Shown piece after piece: positions 22,411 to 32,100 of a stretch of DNA of 64,000 nt. The notes beneath the pieces are model-generated. The model did not search any database and was not told the origin of the DNA. It was given only the letters and a program-made list of their open reading frames with translations. The DNA comes from Cytophagaceae bacterium (GTDB taxonomy: Bacteria; Bacteroidota; Bacteroidia; Flavobacteriales; Flavobacteriaceae): assembly GCA_002710685.1 (NCBI GenBank), contig PALD01000035.1, positions 1 to 64,000 of the forward strand, written 5' to 3'. Position 1 is the stretch's first letter; every line of letters starts with the position of its first letter. Both the position numbers and the translations under genes were made by a program.

Positions 22411-24810
22411 TTAGAAATTGTATTTCAGGTTAGCAGACAGTGACCTGAGCTGCTGCGGGCTGATGGTTGACCACCCCTTGTAATACTCTTTATTTGCAAT
22501 GTTATCCAGCTTCAAGGTAATCCTGAAACTTTCAAAACCGTAAAAGGCAGATGCGTTCAGGATGGTATATTCTGGCAGGGTAAAGGTGCCGTTATCTCTA
22601 TTGAAAATCTTGTTCTCGCTGGCGTAGTTACCCCCAAAACCAAGGCCAAAACCTCTCAAGGCACCCTCTGTAAAACGGTAGCTTGCCCATAGGTTTGCCA
22701 AGTTTTCTGGACCGGCACTTTCTGGTCTTCTGCCTCCAAAGGGGTCTCCAGGTGCGGCTGATGTCAACTCACTGTCGTTAAAGCTGTAACCCGCGATGAT
22801 GTTAAGACCTGCCACGGGATTTGCCGTTATGCTTGCCTCGATGCCCTTGCTGGTACGTTCACCTCCTTGAGAATAATCTTGAGGACCCAGGGTGATGACC
22901 GTGTTTGTCACTTTGATGTCATAGTAACTTACCGTAGCGCTTATCTTATCGCTAAAGTTTATCTTAGACCCTACCTCAAACTGGTTTGCCTGTTCTGGGT
23001 CAAAGTTGAAGGTCTGCCCATCAACAATGGGCGCAACGTTGCTAAAACCATTCATATAGTTTGCAAAGAATGACCATGTGTCCAGGATGGGCTGATAGAC
23101 CACTCCAAATTTTGGCGACAGCGCAGTCTGGTCAAAATCAGAATCTTCATTTACAAAATGGTCCACGCGCAAGCTGGCCATGGCACTCAATTCTGGTAGT
23201 ATGTTAAGCACATCTGACACATAAGCACTGTAAATGCGCTGTTCTGATATTGTAGGGTTAATAGCGCTGCCAGCAAGTAAGGCGTCAACCCCGGGTTGAT
23301 TTAAAATCCCGCTATCATCAGTATATGCGGCGGGGTCGGTTATTCCTAGAACTCCCTCATTGAATTCCTGCAGGTTGTCACCTATATAAATGGCCCCATT
23401 GCCCACATAGGCCGAACTATTGTTTACTACCCTTCTTGAGTAAAAATCCAGACCTCCCACAAACCTGTTGCGCAGGTTGCCCAGCTCAAAATCACCTATA
23501 AAATTCTGTTGCAGGTTTGTTCCTATTGTTTCAGAATTCTGTTTACTTACGTAGCGGCTAAGCACGATACCTTCCGTTACGGGAGTATACTGGGTACTCT
23601 CATAAAGATAGCTGTAATACCCATCAGACTTTGATGAAGAACTTGAAAAGGTAGTTTGTGAAGTCCACTGGTCACTTATCTTGTAATTCATCTGTGCCTG
23701 GATGCTCAAGCTGGGAGTATTTATGTACAAATCATTGCCAGTATAGGACCTCTTGTTATCATAGCCCAGCTCGTCAAGATTGGTCACGCGCAAGGGTGCA
23801 CCGCGATCTACAAAGAGCATGGTTTGGTTCGTGCTCTTGCCAGAAAAGATTTCGGTATTTACAAAAAATGATAAACGGTCATTTACCTCATAGCTTAATG
23901 AAGGTGCTATGAAAAAAGATTTTCTAAAGCCAGCATCCTGAAAACTATTCTGGGTATGATAAGCCGTGTTGACACGTAGTGCAATGTCTTCTGTTTCGCT
24001 CAAGCGTGTATTTACGTCTGCCGTTAAACGGTGCAGGCCGTAGCTGCCCACGGTATAGCTCGCGTTACCGCCAAAACTGTAAAAAGGCTTTTTAGTATTT
24101 ACATTGATCAAGCCCCCATAAGATGTAAGGGTACTTCCATATAAAGTCCCAGAGGGGCCTTTTATCACCTCAATGTTATCAATATTTGCAGGGTCTGGGC
24201 TTCCATTGGTCAAGCTGGCCACACCGTTGACAAGATTGGGCTGCACTGCAAAGCCCCGTAAGGAGAAATATCCTGCCCCATCGCCACCGCGACCTGTAGA
24301 CTCCCAGAGCTTGTCAATTCCCGGGCTGTTCTTCAGGGCATCATCAAAGTTGGTCACCACCTGGTCTTGCAGCAACTCTGCTGAGATTACGTTATAGACC
24401 TGTGGATTCTCGATATCCTCCAGGGGGAGCTTTGCCACGGTCTCGCTTTTTACCCTGGCAAAACGATTACCGTTATGGCCAGAAAGCGTCACGGTTCCCA
24501 GTTGCTCTTCACTTGCCACTAGCGAGACCTTCCCAAGGTTTTCATTACCATTGACGGTCACGTTAACCGTTTTAGTAACAAAACCTATGTAAGAAAACAC
24601 AAGTGTATAAGAGCCACGAGCCACATTTTGTATTGCAAATGCCCCGTCAAAGTCTGAGGTTGCCCCTTTATTAAATCCTTTCAGGGTCACGTTGACTGCT
24701 GCCAGAGGAGCACCGCCCTCATCCACGACCGTCCCGTTGATATTTCCATTTTGCGCGCTCATGATTGCTGTCGCAAAAAACAATAGGAAAGAAAATATTC
24801 GTATGTTCAT
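22411..24810 (-). CDS. TonB-dependent siderophore receptor
   Basis: This 799-residue outer-membrane receptor has a signal peptide, then a carboxypeptidase-regulatory-like beta domain (residues ~22-110, INGTVVDEGGAPLAAVNV). A plug (~118-230, VKGPSGTLYGSTLTSYGGLIN) and a 22-strand barrel ending in the terminal phenylalanine KYNF follow. The plug signature and the downstream PepSY, DUF3325-like and DUF3649-like genes point to ferric siderophore uptake; the exact ligand cannot be read from sequence. It is the first gene of the operon and its promoter lies next to a palindromic operator (24873-24897), so iron control is likely. Confidence 0.94.
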   Translation of the reverse strand: MNIRIFSFLLFFATAIMSAQNGNINGTVVDEGGAPLAAVNVTLKGFNKGATSDFDGAFAIQNVARGSYTLVFSYIGFVTKTVNVTVNGNENLGKVSLVASEEQLGTVTLSGHNGNRFARVKSETVAKLPLEDIENPQVYNVISAELLQDQVVTNFDDALKNSPGIDKLWESTGRGGDGAGYFSLRGFAVQPNLVNGVASLTNGSPDPANIDNIEVIKGPSGTLYGSTLTSYGGLINVNTKKPFYSFGGNASYTVGSYGLHRLTADVNTRLSETEDIALRVNTAYHTQNSFQDAGFRKSFFIAPSLSYEVNDRLSFFVNTEIFSGKSTNQTMLFVDRGAPLRVTNLDELGYDNKRSYTGNDLYINTPSLSIQAQMNYKISDQWTSQTTFSSSSSKSDGYYSYLYESTQYTPVTEGIVLSRYVSKQNSETIGTNLQQNFIGDFELGNLRNRFVGGLDFYSRRVVNNSSAYVGNGAIYIGDNLQEFNEGVLGITDPAAYTDDSGILNQPGVDALLAGSAINPTISEQRIYSAYVSDVLNILPELSAMASLRVDHFVNEDSDFDQTALSPKFGVVYQPILDTWSFFANYMNGFSNVAPIVDGQTFNFDPEQANQFEVGSKINFSDKISATVSYYDIKVTNTVITLGPQDYSQGGERTSKGIEASITANPVAGLNIIAGYSFNDSELTSAAPGDPFGGRRPESAGPENLANLWASYRFTEGALRGFGLGFGGNYASENKIFNRDNGTFTLPEYTILNASAFYGFESFRITLKLDNIANKEYYKGWSTISPQQLRSLSANLKYNF

Positions 24811-24840
24811 TTTTATTTAGATTGATTTCAAATAGAGTCG

Positions 24841-24871
24841 CAAAACTATTATCTGGAATCATTCTACACAA
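24841..24871 (-). promoter_or_regulatory. Promoter of the iron-uptake operon
   Basis: On the minus strand TTG (24869-24871), 20 bp, TAGTTTTG (24841-24848) match the Bacteroidota promoter consensus. It lies 31 bp before the receptor ATG. Confidence 0.8.
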
Positions 24872-24872
24872 G

Positions 24873-24897
24873 TTTATTTAGACTTAATTTAAATAAA
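24873..24897. promoter_or_regulatory. Palindromic operator, candidate iron-regulator box
   Basis: TTTATTTA (24873-24880) and TAAATAAA (24890-24897) are perfect inverted 8-mers with a 9 bp spacer, directly upstream of the -33 box. The sequence TTTAGACTTAATTTAAA within it resembles DtxR/Fur-type boxes of iron genes in Bacteroidota. The intergenic region is shared with the divergent trmN6 gene. Confidence 0.6.
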
Positions 24898-24946
24898 AAT
24901 AACCAAGTTTCACGCTGCCAAGTTTATATAATCATAATTTTGGCCC

Positions 24947-25657
24947 ATGAGCATATTTAAATTCAAGGCATTTGAGGTTGCGCAAGACCGCTGCGCCATG
25001 AAAATAGGGACTGACGGGGTGCTTCTGGGTGCCTGGGCCCCACTGGCCCACCTGCCAGAAAGTATTCTTGACATCGGCACCGGCACCGGGGTAATCGCAC
25101 TCATGCTTGCCCAGCGCAGCGAGGCCATGACCATTGATGCCCTGGAGCTCGATGACCATGCGTATGAACAGGCGATGGAAAATTTTGAAACCTCGCCCTG
25201 GGGCGACCGCCTCTTTTGCTATCATGCCCACCTCTATGAGTTTGCCGCAGAAATGGATGAAGAGTACGACCTCATCGTGTGCAACCCCCCTTATTTTTCA
25301 GAGGATACAAAAACACCCTCGCTTGCGCGAAATCAGGCCCGCTTTGAGGACTCCATGCCCTTTGACCTGTTGATAGGTGCCGTCAATAAATTGCTCAGTG
25401 CCCTTGGGACCTTTTGTGTGGTGCTTCCGCGAAAGCGGGAAGAAGAATTTATCTCCCTGTGCAGATTGGTTGACCTGTACCCTAACAGGATCTTGCGCGT
25501 CAAGGGCAATCCAAAGGCCCAGCCCAAAAGGTCATTGATCGAGTTTTCCTTTGGCGAGAGCCACCCCAAAATCGAAAAGCTCACCATTGAGGTTGCCCGT
25601 CATGAATACACTGAAAAATACAAGGCCCTGGTCAAGGATTTTTATATGAAGATGTGA
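24947..25657 (+). CDS. trmN6: tRNA1(Val) A37 N6-methyltransferase
   Basis: This 236-residue class I SAM-dependent methyltransferase would modify adenine 37 of tRNA-Val. Motif I is ILDIGTGTGVIALMLAQRSE (residues ~44-63) and the N6-adenine signature is NPPYF (~110-114). The N-terminus MSIFKFKAFEVAQDRCAMKI is typical of the YfiC/TrmN6 family. It is divergent from the TonB receptor, so the shared intergenic operator might also touch its promoter. Confidence 0.92.
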   Translation: MSIFKFKAFEVAQDRCAMKIGTDGVLLGAWAPLAHLPESILDIGTGTGVIALMLAQRSEAMTIDALELDDHAYEQAMENFETSPWGDRLFCYHAHLYEFAAEMDEEYDLIVCNPPYFSEDTKTPSLARNQARFEDSMPFDLLIGAVNKLLSALGTFCVVLPRKREEEFISLCRLVDLYPNRILRVKGNPKAQPKRSLIEFSFGESHPKIEKLTIEVARHEYTEKYKALVKDFYMKM

Positions 25658-25703
25658 TAAATCTTGCCTTAAATAATTATATTTTTAGCAAAATTGAATC
25701 CAC

Positions 25704-26882
25704 ATGAAGCCAGATCTTTTTGAAGCGCCAGATTATTATAATATTGATGACCTGCTCAACGAAGAGCACAAACTGGTGCGGGATGCCGCCCGGGACTGGG
25801 TTAAAAAAGCGGTGTCTCCCATTATTGAAGAAGCGGCACAAAAAGCTGAGTTTCCCGGTCAAATTATTGACGGCCTTGCCGAGATAGGCGCCTTTGGCCC
25901 GTATATTCCCGTAGAATATGGCGGTGCCGGCCTAGATCAAATTTCGTATGGCCTCATCATGCAGGAAATAGAGCGTGGTGACAGCGGGGTACGCTCTACC
26001 GCATCTGTACAATCATCACTGGTGATGTATCCTATTTTTAAATACGGTAGCGAGGTACAAAAGAAAAAATACTTGCCTCAGCTTGCCAGCGGAGCATGGA
26101 TGGGCTGTTTTGGCCTTACAGAGCCAGACCACGGTTCAAACCCCAGCGGCATGCTCACCAATTTTAAGGACAAGGGGGATCATTACCTGCTCAACGGTGC
26201 CAAAATGTGGATTTCTAACGCGCCATTTGCAGATATTGCCGTGGTATGGGCAAAAAACGACGAGGGCCGCATTCATGGATTGATCGTAGAGCGCGGTATG
26301 GAAGGTTTCTCCACGCCCGAGACACATAACAAATGGTCCCTGCGTGCCAGTGCGACCGGCGAACTTATTTTTAATAACGTAAAAGTCCCAAAAGAAAATT
26401 TACTGCCCAATAAATCTGGGCTGGGCGCCCCGCTGGGCTGCCTGGACTCCGCGCGATATGGTATCGCCTGGGGCGCAATAGGTGCCGCGATGGACTGTTA
26501 TGACACGGCATTGCGCTACGCAAGGGAGAGGACGCAGTTTGGCAAGCCCATAGGCGCATTTCAGCTACAGCAAAAGAAACTTGCCGAGATGATCACGGAA
26601 ATCACCAAGGCCCAACTCCTGGCCTGGAGGCTGGGAACCCTCAGGAACGAGGGCAAGGCAACCTCTGCACAGATAAGCATGGCCAAGCGTAACAATGTGG
26701 ACATGGCCTTAAAGATAGCCCGCGAGGCCCGCCAGATACTGGGTGCAATGGGCATCACGGGAGAGTACAGTATCATGCGCCACATGATGAACCTGGAGAG
26801 CGTCATAACCTACGAGGGCACACACGACATCCACCTGCTCATCACCGGCCTGGACATCACCGGCGAGAATGCTTTTAAGTAG
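25704..26882 (+). CDS. Acyl-CoA dehydrogenase, glutaryl-CoA dehydrogenase-like
   Basis: This 392-residue flavoenzyme of the acyl-CoA dehydrogenase family oxidises acyl-CoA esters and passes electrons to ETF. Visible motifs are CFGLTEPDHGSNPSGM (FAD/substrate binding), the arginine RYARERTQFGKPIGAFQLQQ and the catalytic-base region SVITYEGTHDIHLLITGLDI with the glutamate of YEGT. The length and the ITYEGTHD pattern fit glutaryl-CoA dehydrogenase. The 46 bp before it hold no clear promoter. It stands alone between trmN6 and a DUF3050 gene. Confidence 0.92.
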   Translation: MKPDLFEAPDYYNIDDLLNEEHKLVRDAARDWVKKAVSPIIEEAAQKAEFPGQIIDGLAEIGAFGPYIPVEYGGAGLDQISYGLIMQEIERGDSGVRSTASVQSSLVMYPIFKYGSEVQKKKYLPQLASGAWMGCFGLTEPDHGSNPSGMLTNFKDKGDHYLLNGAKMWISNAPFADIAVVWAKNDEGRIHGLIVERGMEGFSTPETHNKWSLRASATGELIFNNVKVPKENLLPNKSGLGAPLGCLDSARYGIAWGAIGAAMDCYDTALRYARERTQFGKPIGAFQLQQKKLAEMITEITKAQLLAWRLGTLRNEGKATSAQISMAKRNNVDMALKIAREARQILGAMGITGEYSIMRHMMNLESVITYEGTHDIHLLITGLDITGENAFK

Positions 26883-26980
26883 GCTTCCGCCAAAATTTAC
26901 CTTTGCAGCACCTTTAACGGTCAAAACCTTGCAGTTTACGGTATTCCTTTATTAATTTTGCCAAAATTGAACAGGAAGAC

Positions 26981-27757
26981 ATGCTGAATGATATCAAGAA
27001 GGCGATTTTACCTTACCAGGAACAATTACTAAACCACCCATTATATAAATCTTTGAAAACCCCTGATGACCTGCATGCCTTCATGCAGCATCATGTGTTT
27101 GCCGTATGGGATTTCATGTCCCTCTTAAAAGCACTGCAAAGCAGCCTGACAAAGACCACGACACCCTGGTACCCGCTGGGAAATCCAGAAGTACGCTACC
27201 TCATCAATGAAATCGTACTTGCAGAAGAAACTGATGTAGCCCTTGATGGCCGGCACATGAGCCATTATGAAATGTACATCGACGCCATGCAAAAAGCCGG
27301 TGCTGACACCACCAAGATGAAGACCTTTCTGGACCACATCACCCATGGGACTGATATATTTCTTGTAATCGCCGTGAGCGAAATACCCAAGAGCGTGAAA
27401 CAATTTCTCAAGTTTACCTTTAATACCATCAGTGAGGGCAAATCGCACAAGATAGCCTCAGCCTTCACCTTTGGCAGGGAAGACTTGATCCCCGGGATGT
27501 TCACACAGATCATCGCAAACATCCAGCAAAATTTCCCCGACAGGGACCTCACCCATTTTAAATACTACTTTGACCGCCACATTGAACTTGATGGTGATGA
27601 GCATGGCCCCATGGCCCTTAAGATGGTTGAAGAATTGTGTGGCCACGACCCCAGAAAATGGAGCGAGGCAGAAACCGCCGCAGTTACGGCCCTGAGGCAT
27701 AGGATTGAGCTTTGGGATGGTATCCTTAAAGAAATCAACACAGAGATTACAGTATAG
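26981..27757 (+). CDS. DUF3050 family protein
   Basis: This 258-residue soluble helical protein of the DUF3050 family has a heme-oxygenase-like fold. The hallmark start (DLHAFMQHHVFAVWDFMSLL, residues ~28-47) contains the conserved HHxFAVWDFM. Further histidines and acids (E80-E81, YYFDRHIELDGDEHGPMA) lie in positions expected for a di-iron or heme site. No enzymatic reaction is established for the family. The gene is 98 bp downstream of the acyl-CoA dehydrogenase gene and precedes the PQQ dehydrogenase gene by 47 bp. Confidence 0.85.
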   Translation: MLNDIKKAILPYQEQLLNHPLYKSLKTPDDLHAFMQHHVFAVWDFMSLLKALQSSLTKTTTPWYPLGNPEVRYLINEIVLAEETDVALDGRHMSHYEMYIDAMQKAGADTTKMKTFLDHITHGTDIFLVIAVSEIPKSVKQFLKFTFNTISEGKSHKIASAFTFGREDLIPGMFTQIIANIQQNFPDRDLTHFKYYFDRHIELDGDEHGPMALKMVEELCGHDPRKWSEAETAAVTALRHRIELWDGILKEINTEITV

Positions 27758-27804
27758 ATTATCAATGGGAAAAAACTATATTTAGTACCTTATAGTTTTT
27801 TTTC

Positions 27805-29907
27805 ATGGATATCAAACAGCTACCCTTCTATCTTACGCTATTATTTTTATTGGCATGCGCCGATAACAATCAACCAGAACCTTCTTATACCACCTGGTCG
27901 TCCTACCTGGGCGATGCGGGCAGGAACCACTACACGCAACTCAGTCAGATTACTCCTGAAAATGTATCTGAACTGGAAATCGCATGGACCTACAAGACTA
28001 AAGATAGCGGGCAGATGCAAATGAGCCCCATTATTGCAAATGGACTGGTTTATGGTACATCACCCGTCAATGAACCCTTTGCCGTTGATGCAAAAACGGG
28101 GGATGAAATCTGGTCCTTTTCGCCGCAAGGCAAAGAATACCGAGGTTCCCACCGCGGGGTTTCTTATTGGGAAGATGGTGATGACAAACGCATTTTTTGT
28201 GCAATAGGTCCTTACTTATACGCACTGGATGCCATGACGGGAGTGCCGGTTGCGGGTTTTGGCAATAAGGGCAAGATTGACCTACATTCAGGCTTACCCC
28301 CTGAGGCTGAAGATAAATATATCTCTTCAACGACCCCGGGAGCTATTTTTAAGGATTTGATCATTATGCCCATCAGGCTCTCGGAAACGGCCGATGCCGC
28401 ACCGGGCGATTTACGCGCCTTTAGCACAAGGACCGGTGAGCTCATGTGGACCTTTCATACCATCCCACATCCAGGTGAGGTGGGTTATGACACCTGGAAA
28501 AACAAGGATGCATACAAGAACACCACCGTGGGCGGCGTTAACAACTGGACGGGCGTGGCCGTTGACACCCAGCGTGAAATGGTATTTGTGCCCCTGGGTT
28601 CTGCCGCGCCAGATTTTTATGGCAAGGATAGAAAAGGGCAAAACCTTTTTGCAAACTCACTCGTGGCACTTGACGCAAATACGGGCGAATATATTTGGCA
28701 TTTTCAGTTCACACATCACGACCTCTGGGATCGTGACCCTCCAGCCCCGCCCAATCTCATTACGCTTACGCGAAATGGGACCTCAATTGACGCCGTTGCC
28801 CAGGTCACGAAGCAGGGGTATGTTTTTGTCTTTGACCGTGAGACCGGCAAGCCACTTTTTGACATTGAAGAAAGGGTATTTCCAGGATCTAGGGTAGAAG
28901 GAGAAGAGGCTTCACCCACCCAACCCATCCCCACGAGACCATTGCCCTATTCAAGGATAATAGACTCCATAACCGCTGATGATATCACGCCTTATTCTCA
29001 AAAGCAAGACTCCCTGCGGGAAGTATTCAACACCTTGAAAAAAGGAGAATATCTACCCCCATCAACTGATGCACAGCTCCTGCTGCCCGGTTATGATGGA
29101 GGTGCCGAGTGGGGCGGTGCGGGTGCCGACCCAGAGTCTGGAATACTGTACGTAAACAGCAATGAAATACCCTGGATCTTACAATTAGAAAAAACCGAAA
29201 CCAATGCAAATACCTCTGCCGGCGAGTCACTCTATACCCAATATTGTGCCGTTTGCCATAAGGCTGACCGCTCTGGAAACCCACAGAGCAATTATCCATC
29301 GCTTTTAAAACTACATAAGAAGCTTAAAAAAGCTGAAGCAAAGAATATCATCGAGGCCGGAAAGGGCATGATGCCTGGCTTTACGTTTTTAAGCGACGAG
29401 GAGGTCAACACCCTTCTTGCCTATGTTTTTGAAGAAGAACAGGGCGATAAAAAAGAGGTGGGCGGCAGCAATGCATCACTGGCATACAGGCATATGGGCT
29501 ACCCTAAATTCCTGGATGAAAATGGGCTACCTGCCATTGCACCTCCCTGGGGCCGTCTCAGTGCGATAGATTTGAACAGTGGCGACTATCTATGGCAAAT
29601 CCCACTGGGGGACACCATGCTGCCCGGCAATACTGAGAAAACAAACACAGGCACCCAAAATTATGGAGGTCCCATCATAACCCAGAATGGACTTGTGCTC
29701 ATCGCCGCTACAGAAGATGGATTCTTTAGGGCCTTTGACAAGGAACATGGGAGATTATTATGGGAGACAAGATTGCCTGCCGCGTCGTTTACCACACCTG
29801 CCACCTATATGATAGATGGCAAGCAGTACATTGTTATGGCCTGTGGGGGAGAAAAACTGGGCACGCCCAAGGGCAATCAAATCATCGCCTTTGCCCTGCC
29901 AGATTAA
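27805..29907 (+). CDS. PQQ-dependent dehydrogenase with cytochrome c domain
   Basis: This 700-residue lipoprotein starts with a type II signal peptide (LTLLFLLACADN). An eight-bladed PQQ-quinoprotein propeller (residues ~30-460) contains W-motif strands such as ALDANTGEYIWHFQFTHHDL. A c-type cytochrome domain (CAVCH, C481-H485, with axial Met in GMMPGF) is inserted, and further propeller strands (ATEDGFFRAFDKEHGRLLWE) close the blade ring. Such enzymes oxidise sugars or alcohols in the periplasm and feed electrons to the respiratory chain. The substrate is unknown. PQQ would have to be scavenged or made elsewhere, as no pqq genes are in the window. Confidence 0.93.
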   Translation: MDIKQLPFYLTLLFLLACADNNQPEPSYTTWSSYLGDAGRNHYTQLSQITPENVSELEIAWTYKTKDSGQMQMSPIIANGLVYGTSPVNEPFAVDAKTGDEIWSFSPQGKEYRGSHRGVSYWEDGDDKRIFCAIGPYLYALDAMTGVPVAGFGNKGKIDLHSGLPPEAEDKYISSTTPGAIFKDLIIMPIRLSETADAAPGDLRAFSTRTGELMWTFHTIPHPGEVGYDTWKNKDAYKNTTVGGVNNWTGVAVDTQREMVFVPLGSAAPDFYGKDRKGQNLFANSLVALDANTGEYIWHFQFTHHDLWDRDPPAPPNLITLTRNGTSIDAVAQVTKQGYVFVFDRETGKPLFDIEERVFPGSRVEGEEASPTQPIPTRPLPYSRIIDSITADDITPYSQKQDSLREVFNTLKKGEYLPPSTDAQLLLPGYDGGAEWGGAGADPESGILYVNSNEIPWILQLEKTETNANTSAGESLYTQYCAVCHKADRSGNPQSNYPSLLKLHKKLKKAEAKNIIEAGKGMMPGFTFLSDEEVNTLLAYVFEEEQGDKKEVGGSNASLAYRHMGYPKFLDENGLPAIAPPWGRLSAIDLNSGDYLWQIPLGDTMLPGNTEKTNTGTQNYGGPIITQNGLVLIAATEDGFFRAFDKEHGRLLWETRLPAASFTTPATYMIDGKQYIVMACGGEKLGTPKGNQIIAFALPD

Positions 29908-29952
29908 CACCCTTTACAGAACTGATCTTGTATGTTTTGCGTAAATAGATAT

Positions 29953-30717
29953 ATGAAAAACATCCATTTACATTATAGTTTATTCCTTGCGGTGCTGTTG
30001 GTTTTTAATCTGGCTTCATGCCAAAACGATACTGATTATACTTTTGAACCCCAGCAGGGCAATCAAGATGACACAGGTACTAATACAGAAGACCCAGACC
30101 CGGATGCTGATGTTGAATATCTTGCCCTGGGCGATAGTTACACCATAGGACAAAGTGTATGTGAAACCTGCCGTTTTCCAGAACAGTTGAAGGCAAAATA
30201 CAACCAGGATTCAGATAAAAGACTCTCTGTAGATGTAATTGCGCGCACGGGCTGGCGCACGGAAGATCTACTCAATGCGATTGACCAGGCAAAACCCTCT
30301 GATCAATATGAACTGGTCACATTGCTCATAGGTGTGAACAACCAGTATCAAGGACGGTCATTTGAGCAATATGAACAGGAGTTTCCCAAATTATTGCAAA
30401 AAGCCATAACATTTGCCCATGGTGATAAAGACAAGGTCATTGTGGTTTCCATTCCTGATTATGCCTATACGCCCTTTGGACAAAATTCTTTCAATCCGCA
30501 GATAACTTCACAGGAAATCGATGCTTATAATGCTTTCGCGAAAGCTACCACTGAAGCAGCCAGTGTAAAATATGTTGACATCACGGATATCACACGCCAA
30601 GGCCTGGACCAGCCCACACTTGTGGCCAGTGATGGCCTCCACCCCTCTGAATTGGCGTATGCCAGGTTTGTGGAGCGGTTGCTGCCTTTGGCGAAAGCCA
30701 TTTTAAACAATGATTAA
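29953..30717 (+). CDS. SGNH/GDSL hydrolase lipoprotein
   Basis: This 254-residue lipoprotein has a signal peptide ending in NLASC. The ATG at 29953 is chosen because it directly precedes it. After an acidic linker comes the SGNH domain, with block I YLALGDSYTIG (nucleophilic Ser), block III IGVNNQYQGR (Asn) and block V DGLHPSELAY (Asp and His). All four catalytic blocks are present, so it is probably an active esterase or lipase on the cell surface. The stop codon overlaps the stop of the convergent ferredoxin gene by 4 bp. Confidence 0.9.
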   Translation: MKNIHLHYSLFLAVLLVFNLASCQNDTDYTFEPQQGNQDDTGTNTEDPDPDADVEYLALGDSYTIGQSVCETCRFPEQLKAKYNQDSDKRLSVDVIARTGWRTEDLLNAIDQAKPSDQYELVTLLIGVNNQYQGRSFEQYEQEFPKLLQKAITFAHGDKDKVIVVSIPDYAYTPFGQNSFNPQITSQEIDAYNAFAKATTEAASVKYVDITDITRQGLDQPTLVASDGLHPSELAYARFVERLLPLAKAILNND

Positions 30718-31034
30718 GACTCTGGGGCTAGCTTAACCTCAAGGCCATTAAGGTCTGGGGTAATGGGGATTTGACATCCCAGGCGGCTGTTATCTTCAAC
30801 ATAAAACGCCTCAGAGAGCATGGCTTCTTCGTCGTAGTTCATCTCATTGAGCTTATGCTCACTGAGCACATAGCACTGGCAGGATGCACACATGGCCATG
30901 CCGCCGCAGGTGCCCTCCACGGGAAGTTCATACATCTTAAAAACCTCCATAAGGTTGAGGTTCATATCTGTGGGGGCCTCAAGTGCATGCGCAACTCCCT
31001 CCCTATCAATAACAGTTATTGTAACGTCCTGCAT
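30714..31034 (-). CDS. 2Fe-2S ferredoxin (adrenodoxin type)
   Basis: This 106-residue protein has the four cluster cysteines in GTCGGMAMCASCQC and RLGCQIP, which is the vertebrate/bacterial adrenodoxin-like spacing. It transfers single electrons, probably with the FAD oxidoreductase at 32101-33153 as reductase. The upstream 66 bp carry no promoter consensus. It is followed downstream by the convergent SGNH hydrolase gene. Confidence 0.92.
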   Translation of the reverse strand: MQDVTITVIDREGVAHALEAPTDMNLNLMEVFKMYELPVEGTCGGMAMCASCQCYVLSEHKLNEMNYDEEAMLSEAFYVEDNSRLGCQIPITPDLNGLEVKLAPES

Positions 31035-31100
31035 ATCCTAGTAATTCGGTAGGCAAAAGTAAATCATCAAAATTCTATCGCCAACAAAAGAATGGCTTAT

Positions 31101-32009
31101 CTACACATCACAAATCTGCACGCCTTCCTTAAGTGCAGCAATCTTATCTTTATAGGTAGGGATGAACTCCTGGGCCACATAGCCCTTAAAACCAGTCTCT
31201 ACGATGGCTTTCATGATTGCCGGGTAATATAGTTCTTGTGAAGTATTGATCTCGTTACGGCCAGGAACACCGCCCGTGTGGTAATGCGCGATATAGGGAT
31301 GATGTTCTTTGATTGTCCTGATTACATCGCCTTCCATGATCTGCATGTGGTAGATATCATAGAGCAATTTAAAATTGTCGCTGCCCAGGCGCTTGCAAAG
31401 TTCAACGCCCCAAAGTGTATGGTCGTTTTGATAATCTTTATGGTCAACCTTGCTGTTGAGCAGTTCCATGATCAAGGTAACCCCTTCGCTCTCGGCAATA
31501 TCAGCAAGTGGTTTGAGGCCTTTCACACAGGTTTCCCACCCTTCTTCATCAGTAAGTTCGCGCCTGTTGCCCGAAAACACGATCACATTGGGCACACCAT
31601 CTTTTGCAGCTTCCTTAATCAACCCTTCATATTGCTGTTGCAATCTTGAATGGTTTGCCCCAACATTGAATCCATTCTGGATATCTGCAAAACTTTCAGT
31701 TCCCACGGCACATTTTATACCCTGCTTTGCGGCGACCTTCCATTGTGCCGGGGTGAGTAGATCGATTGCCGGCATCCCCAGCCTAGCAACTTCTTTGGAG
31801 AAATCCTCAATAGTAAAAGAGTTATAGCACCAGTAACATACCGAGTGGTTGATGTTTCCTTTTAGCGGTTGATCCTGGGGTTCTTTGGCTTCCGCCAAAG
31901 GTTTTTCTCCTTGATCTTTACAGGCCAGGGCCGTCATGCCCAGGGCGACACCCGTGGTGCCCAGCGCCATGTTTTTTAATGCGCTTCTACGAGAAGATTT
32001 TTTACTCAT
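31101..32009 (-). CDS. Hydroxypyruvate isomerase-like TIM-barrel protein
   Basis: This 302-residue protein has a twin-arginine-like start (SRRSALKNMALGTTG) ending in a lipobox-like LAC, so it is probably exported and lipidated. The rest is an AP-endonuclease-2 type TIM barrel as in hydroxypyruvate isomerase and sugar phosphate epimerases, with metal-ligand motifs around LIMELLNSKVDHKDY and YDIYHMQIMEGD, and a late EFIPTY. The substrate is likely a keto-sugar or inositol-like compound. The exported form is common in Bacteroidota. Confidence 0.88.
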   Translation of the reverse strand: MSKKSSRRSALKNMALGTTGVALGMTALACKDQGEKPLAEAKEPQDQPLKGNINHSVCYWCYNSFTIEDFSKEVARLGMPAIDLLTPAQWKVAAKQGIKCAVGTESFADIQNGFNVGANHSRLQQQYEGLIKEAAKDGVPNVIVFSGNRRELTDEEGWETCVKGLKPLADIAESEGVTLIMELLNSKVDHKDYQNDHTLWGVELCKRLGSDNFKLLYDIYHMQIMEGDVIRTIKEHHPYIAHYHTGGVPGRNEINTSQELYYPAIMKAIVETGFKGYVAQEFIPTYKDKIAALKEGVQICDV

Positions 32010-32100
32010 GTGTGCTATTGATTTTGACGAATATAACCTAAATCATTTTATTCTCTATCCTGCACACACACTTCAATATTTTAAAAAAACAATACAAAAC

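Noticed and set aside
28394-28897. 167-codon frame inside the PQQ dehydrogenase gene
   Set aside because: It overlaps the well-supported dehydrogenase in another frame and shows no protein-like features.
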